Below, one piece after another: positions 6,145 through 14,370 of a stretch of DNA of 52,290 bases. Every line of letters starts with the position of its first letter. Position 1 is the first letter of the stretch. A program made the translations under genes and the position numbers. Below the pieces are notes generated by a model. It did no database searches. It was not told the origin of the DNA and saw only the letters and a program-made list of their open reading frames with translations. The stretch comes from Lacrimispora celerecrescens (GTDB lineage: Bacteria; Bacillota; Clostridia; Lachnospirales; Lachnospiraceae): NCBI RefSeq assembly GCF_000732605.1, contig NZ_JPME01000038.1, positions 1-52,290 on the forward strand. Reading direction: 5' to 3'.

Positions 6145-8844
6145 CTAAAAGCTATCGTCTTTTCTTATCCGGTGTCGGATCAAACGATTCCGATATTCAT
6201 TGATCTCGCGAATGCTTGTCTGGTTATCGATTAATTTTCCAATCTCAGCTACTACCGTCGGTATTAGGGAAAGACCAGCTGCAAGGAGCCAGTGATATGA
6301 ACCTATGGCAGTTAAACCAAAAATTTTTCCAATGGGCGGGAATGCCACAAGAAGGCTGAATACTGCGATCATGCCCATGGTACTGTATAATACCGGCGGA
6401 TTATCCATAACTGCCCGCTTGAAGACGGACTTTCTGCTGCGGACTGTAAATAAATGAAGGATAGAGGTCCAACCTAAAACCAGGAAGGCAACGGTTTGCC
6501 CGATTGCCTGAGAGGGTCCCTCCATTCCCGGAAGTGCCCGGAACGTACCAATATAATATCCAATCAGAACCACAACCGAACATGCAATGGTTTGCTGTAT
6601 AATTACTTTAAGAAGGCCTCCGGCTAAAAATCCTTCGTCTCTGCGGATAGGCTCCCGATCCATAAGGCGAGGATCCGAAGTATCTCTGGATAAGCAAATT
6701 CCCGGAATACCGTCACCCAGCACGTTGACTAACAACAGCATGATTGGTGTTACAGGGATCCCCCAGCCTTTTAACTGGGCAACCAGCATAATGACAATTT
6801 CCGAAATATTGCAAACCAGCAGAAAGTAAACAGTTTTTCTGATATTCGAGAAAACATTTCTTCCTTCTGATACCGCATCGATAATCGTAGCAAAATTATC
6901 ATCTGTTAATACCATGTCAGAAGCACTTTTTGCTACCTCAGTCCCGCTTTGACCCATGGAGATTCCCACATCTGCTGCCTTCAATGCCGGTGTGTCATTG
7001 ACACCGTCACCCGTCATGGAAACAACTTCCCCGTTTTCCTGCCATGCTTCTACAATGCGGATCTTATCCTCAGGGGAAACCCGGGCGTAAACAGAGTAAT
7101 GATGGATATTCCTGCAAAGGTCTTCATCTGGCATATCATTTAGCTGCTGACCAGTGAGAACCTTTTCATTTTCACCAAGAATTCCAATGTTTCTTGCGAT
7201 CGCACTAGCTGTTGCCGCATGATCCCCGGTAATCATGATGGTGCGGATTCCGGCCATCTTTGCCCTTTCCACTGCCTGGGCTGCTTCCGGACGAGCCGGA
7301 TCAATTAAACCAATAAGCCCGCATAATTCCAGATCCCGTTCAATTTCTTCTGGTGTTTCCATGGAAGGAGCCTCATTCACATGCCGGATTCCAAGGGCCA
7401 GGACACGAAGTGCTTCCTCGGCAAAAATCTTATGAACGGAGTCAACCTCTTTTTTAGTTTTCTCATCAAAAGCTTTGAGAGGCAATCGATCAAGAGCACC
7501 TTTGGTAAGGATTACATATCCTCCTGAGGAAGCCTCCAAAACAATGGTCATCATCTTACGTTCGGAAGAAAAAGGGATTTCTCCTACCATACGGTATTGC
7601 TTCGATATACGTTCTTTGGATAAGCCCTTTTCATGCAGAAGGCGCATGATGGCTTTCTCGGTCGGATTTCCCATGATAGTTAAGGTGCCATCCTCTTCTT
7701 CCTGAACAGAAGCGTTGCTTGCCAGAGCAAACAGTGTCAGTAGCTCTGTCTGATCCTTAACAAATTCATCTCCCGCTTCAAACGGCTCATTTCCAGGAAT
7801 CCATAGCTTTTCTATGGTCATTCGGTTCTGAGTCAGTGTTCCGGTCTTATCTGAGCAGATGACCGAGGTATTTCCCAGTGTCTCTACTGCAGAAAGCTTG
7901 CGGATCAGCGCATTTTTATTCACCATATTTTTAACACCCTGGGAAAGGGATAAGGTTACAATTAAATTTAAGGTCTCCGGTACCGCTGCTACGGCCAGAG
8001 TGGCTGCAAGCATAACCATGGACCAAACGGATTCTCCCTGTAAAAGACCGATGGCAAAGAGCAATGCGGCGGCGGCAATCGCCACAATGCTTATAGACTT
8101 TGCAACGCGCTCCAAGCGCTGCTGCAGCGGTGTTTTTATTTTCTGTGAATCATTTAAATATCCTGCAATCTTCCCCATCTCCGTTTGCATTCCGGTAGCA
8201 GTAACAACGGCTAATCCATGTCCTGATGTTACATGGCAGCTGGAGAATACCATATTAAGCTGATCTCCCAGGGGAATACTACCCTGCAGCAGAATATCTG
8301 CATCTTTTTCCGAAGGCTCGCTTTCTCCTGTGAGCGCCGATTCATCCACCTGTAAATTGGTGCTGATAATCAGGCGTGCGTCAGCAGGAACAATGCTTCC
8401 CAGCTGAAGCTTAATAATATCACCCGGAACCAATTCACTTGTATCCATCTCTTTTTGAATGCCATCCCGCATAACAATACAGTTAGGAGAGTTTAAGCTG
8501 GACAATGCCTCTAAGGCTTTTTCAGCGCCTCGCTCTTGGGTAATTGCAAGTATAAGATTTAAGACAACAATAGACACAATTACAACCGGCTCTATAAAGC
8601 CATGACCATCCTTCAATGCCAGCCCTAAAGACAGCAAGGCAGCCAGAAGCAGGATTATGGTTGAAATGTCTTTTAAATGGTGCAAAATTTCTTTGATCAG
8701 ACTAGTTTTTTCCTGCTGCGCAAACTCATTTTTACCATACTTGCTTTGCCGGTTTGCCACCTCTTGATCCGATATTCCAGTATTTTCGTTTGTGTTAAAA
8801 TGTTCAAGTGTCTCTGCTATGCTAGCTACATACCAATTTTCCAC
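6145..8844 (-). CDS. P-type cation-translocating ATPase (P2A-like, calcium-pump family)
   Basis: The start is a GTG with AAAGGAGG 8 nt upstream. The 899-residue protein has the P2-type order: N-terminal cation-ATPase domain, TM1-2 (about 62-103), actuator with TGES at 172-175, TM3-4, phosphorylation site DKTGTLT at 332-338, nucleotide-binding domain, GDGVND hinge and six C-terminal TM segments. TM5 keeps the Asn and Glu seen in SERCA (CNISEIVIM). In TM4 the usual PEGLP is PETLN (289-293), and TM6 reads NVLGDG where many calcium pumps have NLVTDG. Calcium or manganese transport is the family expectation, but the altered TM4 and TM6 motifs make specificity uncertain. An XRE regulator lies immediately upstream on the same strand. 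Confidence 0.85.
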   Translation of the reverse strand: MENWYVASIAETLEHFNTNENTGISDQEVANRQSKYGKNEFAQQEKTSLIKEILHHLKDISTIILLLAALLSLGLALKDGHGFIEPVVIVSIVVLNLILAITQERGAEKALEALSSLNSPNCIVMRDGIQKEMDTSELVPGDIIKLQLGSIVPADARLIISTNLQVDESALTGESEPSEKDADILLQGSIPLGDQLNMVFSSCHVTSGHGLAVVTATGMQTEMGKIAGYLNDSQKIKTPLQQRLERVAKSISIVAIAAAALLFAIGLLQGESVWSMVMLAATLAVAAVPETLNLIVTLSLSQGVKNMVNKNALIRKLSAVETLGNTSVICSDKTGTLTQNRMTIEKLWIPGNEPFEAGDEFVKDQTELLTLFALASNASVQEEEDGTLTIMGNPTEKAIMRLLHEKGLSKERISKQYRMVGEIPFSSERKMMTIVLEASSGGYVILTKGALDRLPLKAFDEKTKKEVDSVHKIFAEEALRVLALGIRHVNEAPSMETPEEIERDLELCGLIGLIDPARPEAAQAVERAKMAGIRTIMITGDHAATASAIARNIGILGENEKVLTGQQLNDMPDEDLCRNIHHYSVYARVSPEDKIRIVEAWQENGEVVSMTGDGVNDTPALKAADVGISMGQSGTEVAKSASDMVLTDDNFATIIDAVSEGRNVFSNIRKTVYFLLVCNISEIVIMLVAQLKGWGIPVTPIMLLLVNVLGDGIPGICLSRDTSDPRLMDREPIRRDEGFLAGGLLKVIIQQTIACSVVVLIGYYIGTFRALPGMEGPSQAIGQTVAFLVLGWTSILHLFTVRSRKSVFKRAVMDNPPVLYSTMGMIAVFSLLVAFPPIGKIFGLTAIGSYHWLLAAGLSLIPTVVAEIGKLIDNQTSIREINEYRNRLIRHRIRKDDSF

Positions 8845-8866
8845 TTAATCATCCTCCTTTCAGTTA

Positions 8867-9436
8867 TTATTCTTCATTCACTGGCTCCTTTAATTTCTTT
8901 TCCATCAACCGTTCCAGTCTCCGCTCCATGGTTTCCGCACAGTGGTCCACCTCTTGCGTGATCTGCTTGATCGACTGGAATGCTGCATCATAAACGACTC
9001 TTGGGTCCGCAATTTCACCCTTTAAATTTTCATAGCTGTATAAAAGCCTTCGTACCTGTACACAGAGCATATTTACTACATGCACAATTTCATCGGTCAT
9101 ATCCAACTCGACGGACTTTTCCAGGGTCTCAATAAGAGAAGAGATCATTTCCTGTATCTCCGGCTGGGGAAGCTTCTCCATGATACGGAACAGCGTTTCC
9201 GCTCTTTTAAGAGAAATGATTTCATCCTGCTTGTAGCGATACTCGGTCGCTCCCATTAAATATCCCACCGTCACTCCGAAATAATCCGCTATATGCCCGG
9301 CAAAATCAATGTCCGGTGCCCGTTTCTCATTCTCGTAGTTGTTCACCGTCATTCGGCTCACTCCAAGCTCTGCAGCCAGTTTTTCCTGGCTCAAATGCCG
9401 CTCTTCGCGTAGAGTTCTAATACGTTTTCCTATCAT
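8867..9436 (-). CDS. XRE-family regulator with C-terminal helical domain
   Basis: The start is the ATG at 9436 (AAAGGTG 8 nt upstream) rather than the GTG three codons earlier. Residues about 3-60 form a Cro/C1-type HTH (LSQEKLAAELGVSRMTVNNYE). The remaining 130 residues are predicted mostly helical and charged, with no recognised ligand domain. The gene is 22 bp upstream of the P-type ATPase in the same direction, so it probably co-transcribes with and controls that pump. The signal it senses is not evident. Confidence 0.8.
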   Translation of the reverse strand: MIGKRIRTLREERHLSQEKLAAELGVSRMTVNNYENEKRAPDIDFAGHIADYFGVTVGYLMGATEYRYKQDEIISLKRAETLFRIMEKLPQPEIQEMISSLIETLEKSVELDMTDEIVHVVNMLCVQVRRLLYSYENLKGEIADPRVVYDAAFQSIKQITQEVDHCAETMERRLERLMEKKLKEPVNEE

Positions 9437-9586
9437 TGTTACCACACCTTTCTGAAAAAGTATAAAAAAAAAATGATAACAATGTAAATCGTTTTTATTA
9501 AATGATATTGAATATTAGCAAATCTTTACCCTTTCTTTATACGAAGGAATCTAGAATTAGCCTTCCCATTTTTACGGTTTTATAAC

Positions 9587-9627
9587 AAAAAAAGAGACTG
9601 TTGCACTAAGTATTCGTGCACAGCCTC
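9587..9627 (-). terminator. Terminator of the hcp operon
   Basis: Read leftward, gaggctgtgcac and gtgcaacagtctc form a stem with one bulge and one wobble, followed immediately by seven T. This is a strong intrinsic terminator closing the hemerythrin/hcp operon. Confidence 0.85.
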
Positions 9628-9641
9628 CGGGCCCTTTTCTC

Positions 9642-10049
9642 TTATCTTACCAGACGGTATAAACCGCTTTCTTCTTTTTGCATTCTCATATCAATGCTTC
9701 TCATGATTTTTTCAGCTTCGCCGAAAAAGCTTTCCTTTTCTGAAAGGATTTTTATCTTCGTATTATACTTTTCCTTAAATTCCGTAAACATGGAAAGCAG
9801 GTTCCCCATTTCCCTTTGATATTCCTCCGCCTGACTCACCAGCTTTGAATCACCGGATCTTAGGAAGGCCGGGTAAAGATACTGATCCTCCGAAGATAAA
9901 TGTATTTTCAGCTTTCCGGCAAGACTGTTTATATGTAAGGCGATTTCCGATGCCGTTTGTTCTAAGTCCCTGTTTTTACACAGCGTTTTCAAGATCACTA
10001 ATTCTTCTCGGATCCGATCATGCTGCTCCATATAATTTTTTAATTCCAT
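9642..10049 (-). CDS. Hemerythrin-like domain protein
   Basis: This 135-residue, all-helical protein has H10, H39, H50 and E54 in the arrangement of a hemerythrin HHE domain (QHDRIREE, ALHI, IHLSSEDQYLYP). The last expected histidine region reads QKEESGLY, with Glu in place of His, so the di-iron site may be asymmetric or degenerate. Hemerythrin-type sites bind O2 or NO, or act in Fe-S repair. It is the last gene of the leftward cupin-hcp operon, ahead of a strong terminator, which supports a role in O2/NO defence. Confidence 0.75.
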   Translation of the reverse strand: MELKNYMEQHDRIREELVILKTLCKNRDLEQTASEIALHINSLAGKLKIHLSSEDQYLYPAFLRSGDSKLVSQAEEYQREMGNLLSMFTEFKEKYNTKIKILSEKESFFGEAEKIMRSIDMRMQKEESGLYRLVR

Positions 10050-10092
10050 TCCTGTAAGCCCCTTTCTTTTGTATTTTCCTTGTAACAGGAGA

Positions 10093-10119
10093 GACGGCCT
10101 GTTTCCCCTTCAGGCCGTC
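10093..10119 (-). terminator. Intra-operon hairpin between the two hemerythrin genes
   Basis: gacggcctg/caggccgtc is a perfect 9-bp stem between the genes at 10130 and 9642. On the minus strand it is not followed by a long T run, so it may be a weak terminator or an mRNA-processing/stability element. Confidence 0.5.
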
Positions 10120-10129
10120 CGGTTCCTTA

Positions 10130-10678
10130 TTACCTTGTTTTTTCGCGGATCCAGGACTCGTACTTATCCTGTACGCCCTGATCCTTTGCCTGCCTCTCAA
10201 ATGATTCCGTCTCATCATCCACAGCTTTTAATTTATCTTCTGCCAGTGCACGAACTGCAAATGCATAGGCGGCCTCATCCTCTTTTTCAATATGGCGCTT
10301 TAATAAGGCGCCATAGCCAACCGCATTGGAGATGATATCTAACTTTGGCTCTGTTCCCGGATTTTCCTCATATTCATCAATGGCTTTTTCCAGCTCGGAG
10401 AGATACAATCTTCCCAGATCATGCTCAACCAGCATGCCATTCCTGATTAGCTTTTCCGCAACAGGCCCCATATTTTCCATCATAATCCGGAACAGGATCT
10501 TTTCTTCCTTTCCGTGATGATGTTTATCCGCGTAATTTCTTGCAAATTCAAGACATTCCCGAAGCAATGGGGCATCCACCGGTTTCCCCTCCAGGATATC
10601 GGCGGAAATACTTCTTAAAAAGTCGGTGAAAACCAGAATGTTCTCATGCTCCTTCATTAATATATCTATTCCGTACAT
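10130..10678 (-). CDS. Hemerythrin HHE-domain protein
   Basis: The 182-residue protein has a complete hemerythrin ligand pattern: H11/E12 (KEHENIL), H53-H55 with E58/E59 (DKHHHGKEE), H86 (VEHDLGR) and H129/E133 (KRHIEKED). The last third (residues 150-182) is a charged tail. Proteins of this type bind a non-haem di-iron centre and are implicated in O2/NO binding or protection of anaerobic enzymes. It overlaps the end of the preceding gene by 13 bp, so the two are translationally coupled within the hcp operon. Confidence 0.88.
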   Translation of the reverse strand: MYGIDILMKEHENILVFTDFLRSISADILEGKPVDAPLLRECLEFARNYADKHHHGKEEKILFRIMMENMGPVAEKLIRNGMLVEHDLGRLYLSELEKAIDEYEENPGTEPKLDIISNAVGYGALLKRHIEKEDEAAYAFAVRALAEDKLKAVDDETESFERQAKDQGVQDKYESWIREKTR

Positions 10679-11286
10679 AAGCGTCTCCTCAATTCATATA
10701 CCTGATCCTCGATCTGATGAAATTCCAGTTCAGAATCCTCAAACATTCCTTTTATCAGAGATTCTCTTAAGGCGTAATAATGTGTTACATCTCCATGGAT
10801 CATCGTCCAATAAGCACCATGGATATCCTGGCTCTGTCTCCATACCAGATTGTCTTCCGTCTCCTGGACCAGTTCGTTCACTCTGTCACAGGGCATGCCG
10901 TTTAACAAGGTGCTTTCCAGATAATCATAGGCTTTGCGGACTGTGATATTTTTATCCGCAGAATTTCTTTTTCCAAATTCCATGACAGCATGAACGATAT
11001 GAGACAATCTTTCCTGATCCGGTTCTATAAGTTCGGTGACCACATAAGCAAGTCTGTTTTCCACTAGGCTCACTTTTTCCTGCAGCCAGCCGTGGATATT
11101 GCCTGTATCGATCATATCCTCCAGATTTCCCTTTTCAAGCACTCCGTATCTGCCGTCAGTCCTGGCTCTAAGCTCTTTGCCGCAGCCATTTTCTTCTGCG
11201 AAGTCTAAAATTGCGTCAGTCATTGCATCCTGAAATTTTATTTTGTTATATAACCAAGTATGAATCGGTCCTAAAAAGGCACTCAT
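10666..11286 (-). CDS. Uncharacterised protein of the hcp operon with duplicated IHxWL motif
   Basis: I do not recognise a named family. The 206-residue product is predicted soluble and mainly helical. A motif occurs twice: PIHTWLYNKI at residues 8-17 and NIHGWLQEKV at 62-71, suggesting an internal duplication of the N-terminal half. The second half contains histidines in IHGAYWTMIHGDVTHYY and EFHQIED, compatible with metal binding. AAAGAGGTG precedes the ATG. It sits 15 bp after the DUF1858 gene and overlaps the HHE gene, so it belongs to the Hcp regulon. A role in NO or hydroxylamine stress is inferred from position only. Confidence 0.7.
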   Translation of the reverse strand: MSAFLGPIHTWLYNKIKFQDAMTDAILDFAEENGCGKELRARTDGRYGVLEKGNLEDMIDTGNIHGWLQEKVSLVENRLAYVVTELIEPDQERLSHIVHAVMEFGKRNSADKNITVRKAYDYLESTLLNGMPCDRVNELVQETEDNLVWRQSQDIHGAYWTMIHGDVTHYYALRESLIKGMFEDSELEFHQIEDQVYELRRRLCTE

Positions 11287-11301
11287 GTTACACCTCTTTC
11301 C

Positions 11302-11484
11302 TTATTGGTTCAGCTTGTCCAGCACTGTGTCTGCATCAAGCCCATGAACCATGCAAGCATCCTCTAAGGATTCCATCTGGGATGACGGACATCCCAGACA
11401 GTGCATGCCGCAGCCCATTAAAATCTCTGCTGCCTTTGGGTTGCTTCTTAAAATTTCTCCGATATACATTTCTTTCGTTATCAT
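11302..11484 (-). CDS. DUF1858 / hybrid-cluster-associated redox disulfide protein
   Basis: This 60-residue single-domain protein has the signature CGMHCLGCP (C25, C29, C32) and a C-terminal ACMVHGLD. This is the DUF1858 domain, also described as the prismane-associated redox disulfide domain, and related to the N-terminus of ScdA/RIC iron-sulfur repair proteins. It lies directly downstream of hcp (38 bp), the linkage for which the family is named. The likely role is a small thiol redox or Fe-S maturation partner of Hcp. AGGAGG precedes the ATG. Confidence 0.9.
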   Translation of the reverse strand: MITKEMYIGEILRSNPKAAEILMGCGMHCLGCPSSQMESLEDACMVHGLDADTVLDKLNQ

Positions 11485-11521
11485 ATGATAATCCTCCTGA
11501 TTTATTATTTGTTATTTTATA

Positions 11522-13114
11522 TTATCCAAGAATTTTCTTTAAATCCTCTTCCGGTGTGCTGATGGGTGATATTCCGTAGTTTTCAACAAGGAAGTTTAAT
11601 ACATTTGGTGATAAGAATGCAGGTAAAGATGGCCCCAGGTAGATATTCTTGATTCCAAGGTGTAGCAAGGTAAGAAGAATGCATACTGCCTTCTGCTCAT
11701 ACCAGGATAATATCATGGACAAGGGAAGTTCATTGACCCCGCATCCAAAGGCTTCTGCCAGAGCCACCGCTACCTTGATGGCGCTGAATGCATCATTACA
11801 CTGCCCCATATCCATAATTCTCGGAAGGCCTCCAATGGTTCCAAGGTCAAGGTCGTTAAAACGGTATTTACCGCAGGCAAGAGTTAAAATAATAGAATCC
11901 TTAGGAGTCAGCTTTACAAAATCGGTATAATAATTTCTTCCTGTCTTAGCACCGTCACAGCCGCCTACTAAGAAGAAGTGGCTGATCGCTCCCTGCTTCA
12001 CTGCATCAATGACCTGATCTGCAACTCCCAATACGGTTCCATGGGAAAATCCTGTCATAACTTCTTTGCCGCCATTGATTCCTGTCATTTCATGATCTTC
12101 CTCATATCCGCCAAGCTCCAGCGCCTTTTCAATGACAGGAGTAAAGTCTTTGTCATCTCCTACGTGGACCATTTCCGGATAGGAAACCACTTCTGTGGTG
12201 AATACACGGTCAGCATAGCTCTTCTTCACAGGCATCAGGCAGTTTGTGGTAAAAAGAATGGGTGCAGGAAGGTTATCAAATTCTTTTTGCTGATTCTGCC
12301 AGGCAGTTCCGAAATTCCCCTTTAAATGAGGATATTTCTTTAATTCAGGATAGCCATGGGCCGGAAGCATCTCTCCATGGGTATAGATATTGATCCCCTT
12401 ATCCTTTGTCTGCTCAAGAAGCTGCTTTAAATCATATAAATCATGTCCGGTGATTACGATAAACGGACCTTTTTCAATGGTAAGAGGCACTTTGGTTGGC
12501 TCCGGAGTTCCAAATGCGGTGGTATTTGCTTTATCAAGCAATTCCATACATTTTAAATTGATTTCTCCCACTTCAAGAACCACCGGAAGCAGCTGCTCCA
12601 TGGTCAGATCATAGCTAATGACTGACAATGCCTTATAAAAGAAATGATTGACCCCTTCATCTTCATATCCTAAAACCATAGCATGATAGGCATAGGCTGC
12701 AACGCCCCGAAGTCCGAATAAAATCAAAGATTTTAAGGAACGGATATCTTCCTGTGCCTCCCAAATGTTCTTCATATCATAATCGGAAGTATTTCCGCAG
12801 ACAGAGGTACATTTGCTGCAATCCGGCACGATCTTTTCTTTTTCTTCCCGTACCCTTTTAATCATCTCTACTAAAACTTCATCATTGAAATTTACATTTG
12901 TGATGGTGGTAAACAGCCCTTCTATAAGGATTCTTGTGGTAGTCTCCAAAGGGGAATTATTGCCGCATGCCTTTGCCAGACCGATCAGGGCGCCTGTCAG
13001 TTCATCCTGTAAATTTGCAGTGCTGGCAGATTTGCCGCACACTCCTGCGCTGCCCGTACATCCGCTGCAGCCTGCCGTCTGCTCACACTGAAAGCAAAAC
13101 ATCTTACTATCCAT
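11522..13114 (-). CDS. hcp: Hydroxylamine reductase / hybrid cluster protein
   Basis: The start is the ATG at 13114; a TTG at 13126 lies directly on the AAAGG site and is not favoured. The 530-residue product begins with the Fe-S motif CFQC followed by GC and VCGK cysteines (spacing C-x2-C-x8-C-x6-C). It contains hybrid-cluster features such as ITGHDLYDLKQLLEQT, YTHGEMLPAHGYP, TTNCLMPV, GGCDGAKTGRNYYTDF and LACGKYRFN. Hcp carries one cubane cluster and a hybrid Fe-S-O cluster and reduces NO to N2O (hydroxylamine in vitro). It is the second gene of an operon led by a cupin gene, with a Crp/Fnr-type operator upstream at 13561-13576. Confidence 0.95.
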   Translation of the reverse strand: MDSKMFCFQCEQTAGCSGCTGSAGVCGKSASTANLQDELTGALIGLAKACGNNSPLETTTRILIEGLFTTITNVNFNDEVLVEMIKRVREEKEKIVPDCSKCTSVCGNTSDYDMKNIWEAQEDIRSLKSLILFGLRGVAAYAYHAMVLGYEDEGVNHFFYKALSVISYDLTMEQLLPVVLEVGEINLKCMELLDKANTTAFGTPEPTKVPLTIEKGPFIVITGHDLYDLKQLLEQTKDKGINIYTHGEMLPAHGYPELKKYPHLKGNFGTAWQNQQKEFDNLPAPILFTTNCLMPVKKSYADRVFTTEVVSYPEMVHVGDDKDFTPVIEKALELGGYEEDHEMTGINGGKEVMTGFSHGTVLGVADQVIDAVKQGAISHFFLVGGCDGAKTGRNYYTDFVKLTPKDSIILTLACGKYRFNDLDLGTIGGLPRIMDMGQCNDAFSAIKVAVALAEAFGCGVNELPLSMILSWYEQKAVCILLTLLHLGIKNIYLGPSLPAFLSPNVLNFLVENYGISPISTPEEDLKKILG

Positions 13115-13158
13115 ATCTATATCCAACCTTTCTATTCTGTCCTTTTTATTTCAACTGG

Positions 13159-13494
13159 TTAAAACACTACAACCAATATCATCTTAAAGCGTTCTTCTGC
13201 ATAAACCGCATGAGGCTTTTTGGCAGGCATGATAAGAGTTTCTCCTTCATTTAACAGATATTCCTTTCCATCTACCGTAAATTTCCCGGTTCCTTCCAAA
13301 ACAGTCACCATGGCGTCTCCGTTGGATTCGTGGGTGCTGATTTCTTCCCCTTTATCAAATGCAAATAACGTAATGCTAAGGGCTTCATTCTGTGCAAGGG
13401 TCTTGCTGACGATCTGGCCTTCATTAGCCTGAACCAGATCAGATAGCATTACGATTTCTTCGTGCTTTATATTTTTAATGAATTTCTCTGACAT
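13159..13494 (-). CDS. Cupin-domain protein
   Basis: The start is the ATG at 13494, preceded by AAGGAGG; upstream codons of the open frame run through the promoter and operator. The 111-residue product is one small beta-barrel cupin with the motifs ISTHESNGDAMVTVLEG and LIMPAKKPHAVYA; the His/Glu positions are those that bind metal in small cupins. It is the first gene of the hcp operon and lies directly below the TATAAT box. Such cupins often accompany Fnr-type regulators and Hcp in anaerobes; the ligand is unknown. Confidence 0.85.
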   Translation of the reverse strand: MSEKFIKNIKHEEIVMLSDLVQANEGQIVSKTLAQNEALSITLFAFDKGEEISTHESNGDAMVTVLEGTGKFTVDGKEYLLNEGETLIMPAKKPHAVYAEERFKMILVVVF

Positions 13495-13533
13495 TTGGTT
13501 TCCTCCTTGTTTTTCTATTGCTTTTATAAGCCG

Positions 13534-13576
13534 ATTATAATATAATAATCTCATCATTTCTGTTGTAATTACAACA
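13534..13576 (-). promoter_or_regulatory. Crp/Fnr-type operator and -10 box of the cupin-hcp operon
   Basis: The 16-bp perfect palindrome TGTTGTAATTACAACA (13561-13576) lies between the divergent cupin and Crp/Fnr genes. On the minus strand a TATAAT (13539-13534) is centred exactly 32 bp downstream of the palindrome centre. This puts the operator at about -41.5, the class II activator position. The same spacing recurs at 15108-15149. Confidence 0.75.
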
Positions 13577-13606
13577 TTATAAAAATAAATTAAAAGGAGA
13601 CGGCAA

Positions 13607-14284
13607 ATGGAGGAGTACTTATCCATATTAAGAAAGTCAAACCTGTTTTCCGGAGTCCAGCCAGAGGAAATAAGCGCAATGTTAAAATGCCTGTCTGCCC
13701 GGATTAAACATTATAAAAAAGATGAATTTATCATAAGAAGCGGAGATTACATTCGTTCCGTTGGAATGGTGCTGACCGGGACTGCTCTTATCATACAGGA
13801 GGATTTCTGGGGCAAACGGACCATTATTTCTGAGGCGATGTCCGGCGCTCTTTTTGCGGAAACCTATGCCTGCATCCCCTCTATACCCATTGAAATGAGT
13901 GTTATCTCTGACTCCGAATGCGATGTGCTGTTCATGGATTTTAACAGGATACTGAACGTGTGCACCTCCGCATGTACCTTCCACACACGCCTGCTGCAAA
14001 ATTTTTTATCTTCCATTGCCAGGCGGAATTTAATCCTCACGAAAAAAATGCAGCATATGTCCAAAAAGACCATCAGGGAAAAACTGCTCTCCTACCTTTC
14101 CGCTGAATCCTTAAAAAACAATTCCTCCACCTTTGATATTCCATTTAACAGGCAGCAGCTGGCGGATTACTTATCCATTGACCGCAGTGCCCTGTCCAAT
14201 GAAATGAGCAAATTGCAGGACGAAGGGATTTTAACCTATAAGAAGAACCGGTTCACGTTAAAAGAGGATCTCCATGAAGGATAA
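13607..14284 (+). CDS. Crp/Fnr-family transcriptional regulator (HcpR-like)
   Basis: The 225-residue protein has an N-terminal cyclic-nucleotide-type beta-roll (about 10-125), a dimerisation helix and a C-terminal winged helix with FNRQQLADYLSIDRSALSNE (about 173-192). AAAAGGAG precedes the ATG. Cysteines are scattered (C27, C88, C104, C118, C122), without the N-terminal Fnr cluster motif, so an O2-labile 4Fe-4S centre of the E. coli type is unlikely. It is divergent from the cupin-hcp operon, and its promoter region carries the palindrome. By analogy with HcpR regulators it probably activates hcp and the ferredoxin gene in response to NO or nitrite; the ligand is inferred. Confidence 0.85.
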   Translation: MEEYLSILRKSNLFSGVQPEEISAMLKCLSARIKHYKKDEFIIRSGDYIRSVGMVLTGTALIIQEDFWGKRTIISEAMSGALFAETYACIPSIPIEMSVISDSECDVLFMDFNRILNVCTSACTFHTRLLQNFLSSIARRNLILTKKMQHMSKKTIREKLLSYLSAESLKNNSSTFDIPFNRQQLADYLSIDRSALSNEMSKLQDEGILTYKKNRFTLKEDLHEG

Positions 14285-14325
14285 CTTCTTCCTGCCTGAC
14301 AGACCTTATCTCATATTACTATTTA

Positions 14326-14366
14326 AAAAGCGGAATCCGGTTCAACTATCCCCGGATTCCGCTTTT
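14326..14366. terminator. Bidirectional terminator
   Basis: The 15-bp perfect stem aaaagcggaatccgg/ccggattccgctttt lies between the convergent Crp/Fnr and ferredoxin genes and has A/T tails on both sides, so it can serve both. Confidence 0.85.
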
Positions 14367-14370
14367 AATA

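Noticed and set aside
13864-14073. Minus-strand ORF inside the Crp/Fnr gene
   Set aside because: It has no ribosome binding site and lies wholly within a well-supported gene.
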